From the NCBI RefSeq assembly GCF_027922145.1, contig NZ_BSFC01000021.1, positions 248,001-312,000 on the forward strand: a stretch of 64,000 nt of DNA, written 5' to 3'. Made by a program: the position numbers and the translations under genes. The stretch comes from Novosphingobium resinovorum (lineage in GTDB: Bacteria; Pseudomonadota; Alphaproteobacteria; Sphingomonadales; Sphingomonadaceae). Below are positions 43,943 through 52,176 of this stretch, in pieces. Under the pieces are notes generated by a model, which was not told where the DNA came from, made no database searches, and saw only the letters and a list, made by a program, of their open reading frames with translations. Each line of letters starts with the position of its first letter. Within the stretch, counting starts at the first letter, position 1.

Positions 43943-44428
43943 TCAGCTCAGCGGGCAGCTGTGCATCGGGCGGGACATGCTCGCCAGCACTTTCCACTCG
44001 CCGTCGGTCTTCTGCCAGACGTGGATGTTGTCGTACGTCTGGTCGACCACGGTGCCATCGGGCATCCGCGTGCGGTGGTTCTGGTAATAGATCACCGCGG
44101 TGTCGCCCGAGAGGCTGAAATCGCGGAAGGTCGTCTCGATTACTTCCTTGTCGCGCCCGCGCATCGCCTGCTTGCCCGCGCGCAACTTGTCGATGCGGAA
44201 CGGCGCGGGCGTACCGGCCGTCCAGGCGAGGAAATTGGGCGAGGCATTGTCAACGTAGAAGTCCACCATGCCTTTGCTGCGCCCCTGGTAAATGGCCATT
44301 TCCTTGGCCCAGATGATACGCTGGACTTCGGCGGCCTCACTGGCCTTGCTGTAGCCGTGAGCGGCGAACAGCCCGCCCGACGCCGCCAGCGCACCGATCG
44401 CGAGCGCCAGTTTACGATGGAAACGCAT
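43943..44428 (-). CDS. Secreted NTF2-like (SnoaL/DUF4440-type) protein, copy 2
   Basis: A 161-residue protein with a signal peptide (RKLALAIGALAASGGLFAAHG) and an NTF2-like domain. It matches the protein at 38967 in order: IIWAKEMAIYQGRSKG against ALERSIYAGRAKG, and DTAVIYYQNHRTRMPDGT against NTAVIYYNTHRTRRADGT. The start overlaps the MFS gene's end by 17 nt, so the M24-MFS-NTF2 genes form one leftward operon. The function is unknown; a periplasmic isomerase, lyase or binding role is possible. Confidence 0.8.
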   Translation of the reverse strand: MRFHRKLALAIGALAASGGLFAAHGYSKASEAAEVQRIIWAKEMAIYQGRSKGMVDFYVDNASPNFLAWTAGTPAPFRIDKLRAGKQAMRGRDKEVIETTFRDFSLSGDTAVIYYQNHRTRMPDGTVVDQTYDNIHVWQKTDGEWKVLASMSRPMHSCPLS

Positions 44429-45761
44429 GGTCGATCCCCTGTCGAGATTGGATGTCGGGCAGCCGCGCACGATAGGCGAAGTAGCCCACGAGGTAGAGCA
44501 AGGCCGCGCAGGTCAGCGCGGGCAGGCAGATCTGCGTCAGAGCGAGGCCCAGCGCATGGCCGTCCTCCGCACCGCCCCCCCGTACCGCCGCGACGAGATA
44601 AGGCCCGAGCGTCTGCCCGGTGATGGTGTTGAACAGCCCGAACAGCGAGACGCAGATGCCGCGCATGTTGCCCGGCACCAGTTCCTGCACGCCGGTCACC
44701 ATGCCGGTGCCGATCATCGGCATGAAGAAGCTGACCAGCCCCAGCGTCATGATCGCGGTCGCGGGCGTCGGCATGAACACCATCAGCGTTGCCGGGAACA
44801 GCATCGCCGAAACCGCGAAGAGGTAGAGGAACTTGCCGCCCGGGTGTCCGTGGCGCGAAACCCCGTCCACGATCACCCCCGCCAGCAGCGCGCCGAGCGT
44901 GCCCAGCACCATGCCGACCGAGCCCTGCCACTGCCCGACCTCGGCCGGGATCATCGCGAAGCGGCGCATAAGGTACGTCGCGCCCCATGCGTTGATGCTG
45001 TAGGTCATCATCACCAGCATCGCGAACCCGCCGTAGAACGGCACGAATACCGTCCAGTTGCGCCCGAGATAGGCCAGCACTTCGGGAAACGGCACGCGCG
45101 CGACGGCGCTGGCTGTCCCCCGGCGCACCGGCTCACGAAAGGTGAGCAGCAGCAGGATCACCGGAATACCCAGCAGCCCGGAGAACACGAAGGCGACGCG
45201 CCACGCACTCATCCCGTCGAGCAGCCCGATCCACGCGAAGCGGCCCGCCGGAACCGCGCTGACGATCGCGCCGGTCAGCATGATCGACAGCCCCCCAGCG
45301 AAGGATTGCCCGAGCAGATAGATGCTGATCGGCTTGCCGCGCTGATCCGGCGGAAACATGTCGCCGATCATCGAGACCGCGCAAGGGGCCAGCGCCGCCT
45401 CGCCTAGTCCGACGAGCAGGCGCGCCGTGAACAGTTCCCCGAACGAGCCCGCCAGACCGCCGAGGAACGTCGCCGCACTCCACACCGCGATGCCCACGAT
45501 CAGCAGCCGCCGCCGCGAAAACCTGTCCGCCATCAGCCCTAGCGGAATGCCGGCCACGGCATAGAACAGCCCGAAAGCCAGCCCGAGCAGCAGGCTGATC
45601 TGCACGTCCGAGATGCCAAGGTCGCGCCGCACCGGATCGACCACCAAGGTCAGGATACCCCGGTCGATCACCGAGACGATCGACGCCGCGAACATCGCCG
45701 CGACGACCCACCAAGCCCTGAACCGGCTCGGATAGGCTTCTTCGGCAGCGTCGATACTCAT
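44412..45761 (-). CDS. MFS transporter (Spinster-like)
   Basis: A 449-residue, 12-helix carrier. IDRGILTLVVDPVRRDLGIS at the first helix, GIPLGLMADRFSRRRLL in the 2-3 loop and the GLGEAALAPCAVSMIGDMF helix resemble Spinster-type and hexuronate/organic-anion MFS proteins that are common in sphingomonads. ATG 45761 overlaps the M24 stop by 4 nt (ATGA). It probably carries the substrate brought to the periplasm by the TonB receptor across the inner membrane, in the same unit as the M24 protein. Confidence 0.88.
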   Translation of the reverse strand: MSIDAAEEAYPSRFRAWWVVAAMFAASIVSVIDRGILTLVVDPVRRDLGISDVQISLLLGLAFGLFYAVAGIPLGLMADRFSRRRLLIVGIAVWSAATFLGGLAGSFGELFTARLLVGLGEAALAPCAVSMIGDMFPPDQRGKPISIYLLGQSFAGGLSIMLTGAIVSAVPAGRFAWIGLLDGMSAWRVAFVFSGLLGIPVILLLLTFREPVRRGTASAVARVPFPEVLAYLGRNWTVFVPFYGGFAMLVMMTYSINAWGATYLMRRFAMIPAEVGQWQGSVGMVLGTLGALLAGVIVDGVSRHGHPGGKFLYLFAVSAMLFPATLMVFMPTPATAIMTLGLVSFFMPMIGTGMVTGVQELVPGNMRGICVSLFGLFNTITGQTLGPYLVAAVRGGGAEDGHALGLALTQICLPALTCAALLYLVGYFAYRARLPDIQSRQGIDHAFPS

Positions 45762-47074
45762 GCCGGGAGGATGCGCAGCGAGGTGTCACCGGACGACAGC
45801 GCTTCCGCGCCGTCAGCGCGCACGACCATCATGTCCTCGACATGCGAAGTGCCGTAGCCGATCTCGTGATAAGGCATGTCCATGGTGAACACGGTGCCTT
45901 CCTCGAACACCATGACGTCCTCGAAGTACGCCGGATCGGGCTCGCCGCCGACCGGCCAGGGCTGGTCGGTGTGCTCCAGACCGACCGGGTGCGCCCCGCC
46001 CAGCCCGCGTTCGAAGCCGTGCTGCCGCAGTACGTCGCGGATGATCTCCGAGCCGCGCGCATAGGTCATCCCCGGCCGCACTTCCGCATAGAACACCGCA
46101 AGCGCGGCGCTGTTCGCCTCCGCCCGGCGCGCGACTTCGTCAGGCGGCGTACCGACCACGATGGTCCGGCCGACGTCGCCCTTGTAGCCCAGATATTCGC
46201 CGACGCTGTCGATCTTGGTCGGCTCGTCCTTCTCCACCATGCCCGAATTGAGACCGCGCTGGTTGACGATGAGCCACAGCGACTTGCCGCCAAGCTCGCC
46301 CCACTTGCGCTGGTGGCCGATGTCGATGTCCTGCAGCGGCTGGCCGATATGCATGGTCGCGATCGCCGCATCCAGCGCGGCTTCGTTGCGGATCGCCGCC
46401 TGACGCAGAATGGCGATCTCGGGCTCGGACTTCACCATGCGGATCTCGCGGAAGATGTTGAGCGCATCGACCGCCTTGCCATGGAAGTCCGCGCCCAGAA
46501 CGCCGGGTACGCGCATATCGTCGAACCCGAGCGTTCCACGCGTCAACCCGGCCTTCGCCAGCGCATTCGCCAGCGATCCGCCTGCCGAGGCGCCGGTCTT
46601 GCCTTCATACTCGGCGTAAAGCGCCATCAGCAGCCGGTCGCGATCGGTCATGCTGTCCTCGCGGATGGCCCTGGCCCACGGGCTCGGCAACGGTTCGGGA
46701 ATGGCCCGCCCTGCCGCGTCGGTGCCGATCGGGTAGCTGAAGACCTCCACGCTGGGCATCCACGTCGGGCGGTAGTCGAGATGATAGACCATCGACCCGT
46801 TGACGATCAGCGAGGCCGGAGCCTCCCGATTGCGCGGCAGCACGGCGAAGCTCGAATAATGGCGGCCCATCATCGCCGAAATGCCGAGATGGCTGGAGAG
46901 GTAGTAGATATTGCTGGGCAGCGCGGCGACGAGCCCGTCCAGCCCGTACTTGTCCATGATCCGGTCCGCCCGGTCCCGATGCACCAGCATCTCGCCTTGC
47001 CGGGTATGCTCGATCAGTTCGGGCGCCAGCCACTTCGCCAGCGTTCCTTCGCATACGTCCGCAGCATCGATCAT
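45758..47074 (-). CDS. M24-family metallopeptidase-like protein (Xaa-Pro aminopeptidase/creatinase fold)
   Basis: A 438-residue protein with a creatinase-like N-terminal domain and a pita-bread C-terminal domain. Visible metal-ligand candidates are the two Asp of KIDSVGEYLGYKGDVGRT, the His in GGAHPVGLEH and the Glu in HVEDMMVV. Where most members have Glu before Pro-Gly (TIEPG), this one reads FTMDMPY, with Asp in its place. It could cleave Xaa-Pro peptides, act on a guanidino or amide compound, or be a lyase-like variant. ATG 47074 follows CAGGAG. It is first in the operon and divergent from an IclR gene. Confidence 0.85.
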   Translation of the reverse strand: MIDAADVCEGTLAKWLAPELIEHTRQGEMLVHRDRADRIMDKYGLDGLVAALPSNIYYLSSHLGISAMMGRHYSSFAVLPRNREAPASLIVNGSMVYHLDYRPTWMPSVEVFSYPIGTDAAGRAIPEPLPSPWARAIREDSMTDRDRLLMALYAEYEGKTGASAGGSLANALAKAGLTRGTLGFDDMRVPGVLGADFHGKAVDALNIFREIRMVKSEPEIAILRQAAIRNEAALDAAIATMHIGQPLQDIDIGHQRKWGELGGKSLWLIVNQRGLNSGMVEKDEPTKIDSVGEYLGYKGDVGRTIVVGTPPDEVARRAEANSAALAVFYAEVRPGMTYARGSEIIRDVLRQHGFERGLGGAHPVGLEHTDQPWPVGGEPDPAYFEDVMVFEEGTVFTMDMPYHEIGYGTSHVEDMMVVRADGAEALSSGDTSLRILPA

Positions 47075-47425
47075 CGCGTAAACTCCTGACGGGCGCGGCG
47101 CCGAGTGACCGGCAGTCGCCCATTTGTCTTCGCCGGAGATGATTGACGCAGGGTCAGCGCCGGTCACGAAGAACCGAACGAGTTATTCGTTAGCCGAAAA
47201 CTTCAGAGCAAGTATCTGCATGAAAAGGGTTATCATGGTCGGCAATCGTCATGGCCAACCGCCCCATGCCGGGATCGGCCCTTAAATCTCCGACAGGCGG
47301 ATAGATTTGAATTCGTCGTCAGTGATTTCAAAAAACTGTCGTGTCATCGCCCGCAGACAGTCACGCCATACCGCCGGCATGAGGGTTATAGCCGGTCGGA
47401 TGAGCCTGATAAAGGGGCAAGGCAG
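47075..47425. other. Intergenic region between divergent M24 and IclR genes, 351 nt
   Basis: No gene is supported here. It is less GC-rich than the flanks and must hold both promoters. TTTGAA at about 47307 and TTCAAA 16 nt later form a loose inverted pair that could be an IclR site, but it is too weak to call. Confidence 0.5.
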
Positions 47426-48184
47426 ATGATGGAAAGCGGCGTTCCCATTCGCTCCGTAAGCCGGACTTTGGGTGTACTTCGAACGATCAACGAGTTCGGC
47501 AGCGTCTCTATGTCGGAGATCGCGCGGCACGAGAATCTGCCCTATCCCACGGCGTTCCGCATCATGCAGACGCTGCTTCACGAAGGCATGATCGAGCGTG
47601 AGGACCGCAGCAAGCGCTACCGTCCGACCGCGCTCGTCCAGTCGCTCGCCAGCGGCTACGAGGGTCAGAAGCTGCGCACCGCCGCGCAGCCGCTGATGAG
47701 CGACCTGACGCGCGAAATCGGCTGGCCGGTGTTCCTGTCCGAGCGCGTCGGCCGCCGTTTCGTGATCCGTGCATCGACCCACCATGAAACCACGCTGACC
47801 TTCTTCAACTGGAAGCCCGGCAGCACGTTTCCGGTGCTCGGCAGCGTCACCGGCATGGCGTGGCTGGCCTATCAGTCCGAAAACTGCGCCCACGACCTGC
47901 TGCGCGGCGAGATGGACCCCGACACCCGCAACGACATGTTCGACGTGGAGGAACTGCTACGTTCGCTGGAACAAGTGCGCAGCAGGGGCTACGCGTGGCG
48001 CCCATCTGTCTACGAAAAGAACGGCAAGACCGCTTCGCTCGCGATCCCGATCATGCGCGATGGCGGGGTCGAGAACGTCCTGACGATGACCTATTTCGCC
48101 TCGGCCATGAAGGAGACCGTGGCGATCGACCGCTATCTCGATCGTCTGCGCAGTTCGGCGGAAACCATCGCGACCACGCACTGA
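47426..48184 (+). CDS. IclR-family transcriptional regulator
   Basis: A 252-residue regulator with a winged-helix domain (RSVSRTLGVLRTINEFGSVS, NLPYPTAFRIMQTL) and the IclR effector domain (FPVLGSVTGMAWLAY). The start at ATG 47426 or 47429 follows AAGGCAG. It is divergent from the M24-MFS-NTF2 operon and therefore its likely controller. It is convergent with the second IclR gene, with only 4 nt between stops. Confidence 0.92.
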   Translation: MMESGVPIRSVSRTLGVLRTINEFGSVSMSEIARHENLPYPTAFRIMQTLLHEGMIEREDRSKRYRPTALVQSLASGYEGQKLRTAAQPLMSDLTREIGWPVFLSERVGRRFVIRASTHHETTLTFFNWKPGSTFPVLGSVTGMAWLAYQSENCAHDLLRGEMDPDTRNDMFDVEELLRSLEQVRSRGYAWRPSVYEKNGKTASLAIPIMRDGGVENVLTMTYFASAMKETVAIDRYLDRLRSSAETIATTH

Positions 48185-48188
48185 CCCG

Positions 48189-48977
48189 TCAGACCGGCCG
48201 CAAGGCCGCCAGATCGCGCGCCACTCGCCTGAGCGCAGGCAAGTAGCGTGAGTGCAGGTCGGCCATCGACACCCGGTCCGCCTGGGTGCCGATGTTGACG
48301 GCGGCGATCACGCGGCCATCGACGATCACCGGAACCGCCACCGAGCGCAGCCCGCGCTCCAGTTCCTGATCCATGATCGCGTAGCCTTCCTGCGCGACGT
48401 GATCGAGGATCTCCAGCAATGCCAGGGGTTCCGTCACCGTCCGGTCGGTGCGCGCGGTCAGTTCGGTACGCCGCAGGTACGCCTGCTGTGCGGCCCGGTC
48501 GAGACCGGCCAGCATCACCCGCCCCATCGAGGTGCAGTAAAGCGGCAGGCGGCTACCCACCCGCAGCGCGATCGACATGATCCGCGACACTTCCGCGCGC
48601 GCTACGTAATAGACCTCATCCTCCTCGATCACGCCGAGGGAGCAGGATTCGTGCAGATCGTCGCGCAACTGGTCGAGCAGGGGCTGCGCCCGCATCGCCA
48701 GGCTGCTTGACGAAAGATACGCGAAACCGAGCGCCAGAACCTTGGGGCGCAGCGCATAGAGCGTGCCGTCCTGCACCGCGTAGCCGAGCCTGACGAGCGT
48801 ATGCAGGCAGCGCTTCACCGCCGGACGACTCAGCCCCGTCAAGCGGGCCGCCTGTGCGATCGTCATCGGCCGTTCGCTGTCCGCAAAACAGCGCAGAACC
48901 GCCAGTCCCCGTGCCAGCGAGGTCATGAATTCGGGATCGCCTTTCGCGTCCAATTGCCCGAAATCCTGCATGCGCAC
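48189..48977 (-). CDS. IclR-family regulator, PcaR/PobR-like, of the pca genes
   Basis: A 262-residue regulator. The HTH reads TIAQAARLTGLSRPAVKRCLHTL, and the effector domain has GSRLPLYCTSMGRVMLA, a form typical of PcaR/PcaU/PobR proteins that sense protocatechuate, 4-hydroxybenzoate or 3-oxoadipate. It is divergent from pcaI, with a 107-nt shared region. Start options are 48977 and 48971. Its job is very probably control of pcaIJF; whether it activates or represses is not visible. Confidence 0.9.
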   Translation of the reverse strand: MRMQDFGQLDAKGDPEFMTSLARGLAVLRCFADSERPMTIAQAARLTGLSRPAVKRCLHTLVRLGYAVQDGTLYALRPKVLALGFAYLSSSSLAMRAQPLLDQLRDDLHESCSLGVIEEDEVYYVARAEVSRIMSIALRVGSRLPLYCTSMGRVMLAGLDRAAQQAYLRRTELTARTDRTVTEPLALLEILDHVAQEGYAIMDQELERGLRSVAVPVIVDGRVIAAVNIGTQADRVSMADLHSRYLPALRRVARDLAALRPV

Positions 48978-48986
48978 ACCTAAACA

Positions 48987-49019
48987 ACCGATTACCGGAC
49001 AATATCACGTTTACCGATT
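48987..49019. promoter_or_regulatory. Candidate IclR/PcaR binding repeats upstream of pcaI
   Basis: ACCGATT at 48987-48993 is repeated exactly at 49013-49019, 26 bp apart, in the divergent region. The spacing, near 2.5 turns, and the location fit a regulator site for the PcaR-like protein. Seen by eye only. Confidence 0.4.
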
Positions 49020-49084
49020 GACGCAACCTACCCAGAGGCAGACACGCGAGGTCAGCATTCAACATAAAGCCTTTGGAGAGTCGG

Positions 49085-49771
49085 ATGATCGACAAGGCCA
49101 TCGACGGCGCCGCTGCGGCCGTCGCGGATATTCATGACGGCGCATCGGTGATGATCGGCGGTTTCGGCACCGCCGGCATGCCCGACGAACTGATCGACGC
49201 GCTGATCGCACGCGGGGTGGGCGACCTCACCATCATCAACAACAATGCCGGCAACGGCGAGCACGGTGTCGCCGCGCTGATCCGCGAAGGGCGGGTGCAC
49301 AAGATCGTCTGCTCGTTCCCGCGCCAGTCGGATTCGCACCATTTCGACGCCGCCTACCGCGCCGGAAAGATCGAGCTGGAGCTGGTTCCGCAAGGCAATC
49401 TGGCCGCGCGTATCCAGGCTGCGGGCTCCGGCCTCGGCGCGATCTTCACGCCCACCGGCTACGGCACGCTGCTGGCCGAAGGCAAGGAAGTGCGCGAGAT
49501 CGACGGCAAATACTACGTGCTCGAATACCCGATCCAGGCCGACTTCGCGCTGATCAAGGCGCACAAGGGCGACCGCTGGGGGAACCTCGTGTTCCGCAAG
49601 ACCGCGCGCAATTTCGGGCCGATCATGGCGATGGCGGCGAAGACCACCATCGCGCAGGTCAGTGCGATCGTGCCGCTGGGCGAGATCGATCCCGAAGTGG
49701 TGGTGACGCCGGGCATCTTCGTCCAGCGCGTCGTCGCGATCGCGCCCGCGCAAATCGCCGTAGCGGCCTGA
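49085..49771 (+). CDS. pcaI: 3-oxoadipate CoA-transferase, subunit A
   Basis: The 228-residue alpha subunit of the two-subunit CoA-transferase that moves CoA from succinyl-CoA to 3-oxoadipate. The family glycine motif GGFGTAGMP is near residue 25, and the FTPTGYGTLLAEGKEV and GNLVFRKTARNF segments are typical. ATG 49085 follows GGAGAGTCGG. pcaJ begins 14 nt downstream and pcaF after that, giving the usual pcaIJF order. Acetoacetate or another 3-oxoacid is a less likely substrate given the thiolase partner. Confidence 0.92.
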   Translation: MIDKAIDGAAAAVADIHDGASVMIGGFGTAGMPDELIDALIARGVGDLTIINNNAGNGEHGVAALIREGRVHKIVCSFPRQSDSHHFDAAYRAGKIELELVPQGNLAARIQAAGSGLGAIFTPTGYGTLLAEGKEVREIDGKYYVLEYPIQADFALIKAHKGDRWGNLVFRKTARNFGPIMAMAAKTTIAQVSAIVPLGEIDPEVVVTPGIFVQRVVAIAPAQIAVAA

Positions 49772-49785
49772 AAGGAGAGGATACC

Positions 49786-50442
49786 ATGAACCGCCTCAAC
49801 CGCGACCAGATGGCCGCCCGCGTCGCCCGCGACATTCCCGAAGGTGCCTACGTCAACCTCGGCATCGGCCTGCCCACCAAGGTCGCCAACTACCTTCCTG
49901 CGGAGCGCGAGATTTTCATGCAGAGCGAGAACGGCCTGCTCGGAATGGGGCCTGCGCCCGCTCCGGGGGAGGAAGACTGGGAGCTGATTAATGCTGGAAA
50001 ACAGGCAGTTACCCTGCTGACCGGCGGCTGCTTCTTCCACCATGCCGACAGCTTCGCGATGATGCGCGGCGGCCATCTGGACATCTGCGTGCTCGGCGCT
50101 TTCCAGGTTTCGGTGCACGGCGACCTCGCCAACTGGCACACCGGCGAGCCTGACGCGATTCCCGCGGTCGGCGGTGCGATGGACCTTGCCATCGGTGCCA
50201 AGCAAACCTTTGTGATGATGGAACTTCTGACCAAGCAGGGCGAGAGCAAGCTGGTCGAAAACTGCACCTACCCCCTGACCGGCCTCGGCTGCGTGTCGCG
50301 GGTCTACACCGACCTTGCGGTGTTCGACCTCGGCCCCTCCGGCGCGCGCGTGGTGGAGATGGTCGAGGGCCTCGACATAGAGGAATTGCGCCGCATCACC
50401 GGCCTCGACCTGGCCTTCACGAAAGCCGCCGAGCCCGTCTGA
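49786..50442 (+). CDS. pcaJ: 3-oxoadipate CoA-transferase, subunit B
   Basis: The 218-residue beta subunit. The catalytic glutamate lies in SENGLLG (about E52), which forms the glutamyl-CoA intermediate. Further marks are VNLGIGLPTKVANYLP and GGAMDLAIGAK. It pairs with the product of the preceding gene, 14 nt upstream, and forms 3-oxoadipyl-CoA for the thiolase encoded next. Confidence 0.92.
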   Translation: MNRLNRDQMAARVARDIPEGAYVNLGIGLPTKVANYLPAEREIFMQSENGLLGMGPAPAPGEEDWELINAGKQAVTLLTGGCFFHHADSFAMMRGGHLDICVLGAFQVSVHGDLANWHTGEPDAIPAVGGAMDLAIGAKQTFVMMELLTKQGESKLVENCTYPLTGLGCVSRVYTDLAVFDLGPSGARVVEMVEGLDIEELRRITGLDLAFTKAAEPV

Positions 50443-50490
50443 CCAAGCGGCACTTAAGACGCCCACAAGGGTGCAAAGGACGACCACACG

Positions 50491-51699
50491 ATGACCGAAG
50501 CCTTCATCTGCGATACCATACGCACACCCATCGGCCGCTACGCGGGCGGCCTCTCGAAGATCCGCGCCGACGACCTCGGCGCCGTGCCGATGCGCGCGCT
50601 GATCGCGCGCAACCCCTCGCTCGACCCGGCCGCCATTGAGGAGGTCTTCTACGGTTGCGCCAACCAGTCCGGTGAAGACAACCGCAACGTCGCGCGCATG
50701 AGCCTGCTGCTGGCGGGCCTGCCGCACACCGTCCCCGGCGTCACCCTCAATCGCCTGTGCGCTTCGGGCCTCGAAGCGGTCGGCACTGCGGCGCGGGCGA
50801 TCCGTAATGACGAGATGGCGCTCGCCATCGCGGGCGGCGTCGAGAGCATGACGCGCGCGCCCTTCGTCATGGGCAAGTCCGACAGCGCCTTCGGCCGCGC
50901 GCAGAAGCTGGAGGACACGACGATGGGCTGGCGCTTCGTCAACCCGGCGCTCGATGCGCTTTACGGCACCGAGACGATGCCGCGCACCGGCGAGAACGTT
51001 GCCGAGGACTTCGGCATCAGCCGCGCCGATCAAGACGCCTTCGCCCTGCGCAGCCAGCAGCGCGCCGCCGCTGCACAAGGCGCCGGCTTCTTCGCGGAGG
51101 AAATCGTCCCCGTCACCGTGCCGGGGAAGAAGCGCGGCGAGACGCTGGAGGTGTCGATCGACGAACACCCCCGCGCCGACACCACGATCGAGACGCTGAC
51201 CAAGCTGAAGCCCTTGTTCGGTCCCGAAGGCACCGTCACGGCGGGCAATGCGTCCGGCATCAACGACGGCGCGGCGGCGATGTTCGTCGCAAGCGAGGCG
51301 GCGGCCAAGGCACATGGGCTGACGCCGCGCGCGCGCATCCTTGGCATGGCGTCGGTCGGCGTCGAGCCGCGCGTCATGGGGATCGGCCCCCTGCCCGCGA
51401 CGCTCAAGCTGATGGAGCGGCTTGGCCTGACCATCAGCGACTTCGACGCGATCGAGCTGAACGAAGCCTTCGCCAGTCAGGGCCTTGCCGTCATGCGCGG
51501 CCTCGGCCTGCCGGACGATGCGCCGCATGTGAACCCCAACGGCGGCGCCATCGCGCTGGGCCATCCGCTCGGCATGTCGGGCGCGCGCATCGCCATGAGC
51601 CTCGTGCACCAGCTGGAGAAGACCGGCGGCAGGCGTGGCCTCGCCACGCTGTGCATCGGTGTCGGCATGGGGCTGGCGCTAGCGGTCGAGCGGGTCTGA
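50491..51699 (+). CDS. pcaF: 3-oxoadipyl-CoA thiolase
   Basis: A 402-residue thiolase that splits 3-oxoadipyl-CoA to succinyl-CoA and acetyl-CoA, the last step of the beta-ketoadipate pathway. Active-site residues are C90 (LNRLCASG), H358 ([11 protein letters not shown]) and C388 (LCIGVGMG). The N-terminus ([19 protein letters not shown]) and length match PcaF/PaaJ. It follows pcaJ after 48 nt. No ring-cleavage or lactonase genes are in the window, so the upper pathway lies elsewhere. Confidence 0.93.
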   Translation: MTEAFICDTIRTPIGRYAGGLSKIRADDLGAVPMRALIARNPSLDPAAIEEVFYGCANQSGEDNRNVARMSLLLAGLPHTVPGVTLNRLCASGLEAVGTAARAIRNDEMALAIAGGVESMTRAPFVMGKSDSAFGRAQKLEDTTMGWRFVNPALDALYGTETMPRTGENVAEDFGISRADQDAFALRSQQRAAAAQGAGFFAEEIVPVTVPGKKRGETLEVSIDEHPRADTTIETLTKLKPLFGPEGTVTAGNASGINDGAAAMFVASEAAAKAHGLTPRARILGMASVGVEPRVMGIGPLPATLKLMERLGLTISDFDAIELNEAFASQGLAVMRGLGLPDDAPHVNPNGGAIALGHPLGMSGARIAMSLVHQLEKTGGRRGLATLCIGVGMGLALAVERV

Positions 51700-51717
51700 G
51701 GGCCGCAGCGGCCGCCG

Positions 51718-52017
51718 TCAGACCGACAGGATCAGCACATCGTCGCTGCGCGGGGGCGAGCCGTCGTAGGACGCCAGCGGCTCGAAATGCTCGTCCATCA
51801 GTTCCAGCGCGGAGAGGCCCGCCAGCTTGAACTGGCCGAGGCCGGGCTCCTCGTCACTGCGGCGCGCCTTGCCGGGATTCATGGCGCTGACGACAAGGTC
51901 GCCATGCCGCTCGAACAGCAAGTGCGGCGCAAGCGTGATCGTATTGCCGTTGTAGCGCGCAGTGACGAACCGTCGCGTCGCGATCGCTTCCATCAGGGTG
52001 AGTCGTGAATCATTCAT
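51718..52017 (-). CDS. Small WYL-like domain protein
   Basis: A 99-residue soluble protein. It begins LTLMEAIATRRFVTARYNG, followed by LAPHLLFERHGDLVVSAMN and FKLAGLSALELMDEHF, the strand order of a WYL-type Sm-like domain, without an HTH. Such stand-alone forms may bind nucleotides or act as regulators. Start 52017 is used; an ATG six codons upstream is possible. It is convergent with pcaF (18 nt between stops). The function is uncertain. Confidence 0.65.
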   Translation of the reverse strand: MNDSRLTLMEAIATRRFVTARYNGNTITLAPHLLFERHGDLVVSAMNPGKARRSDEEPGLGQFKLAGLSALELMDEHFEPLASYDGSPPRSDDVLILSV

Positions 52018-52176
52018 CCCGACCGCAGATCGCACGGGCTACGCGCAATGAAAAGCGAGGTTGCGTAGTAAAGACCGCGATTTCATTGCGCACTTTGGAG
52101 TGGGATGAGATCGGATTGACCCGCCCTTAGTCCCCTCTCCCCTCGCGATGACGATCCAAGGCAACGTCATCCGGCT

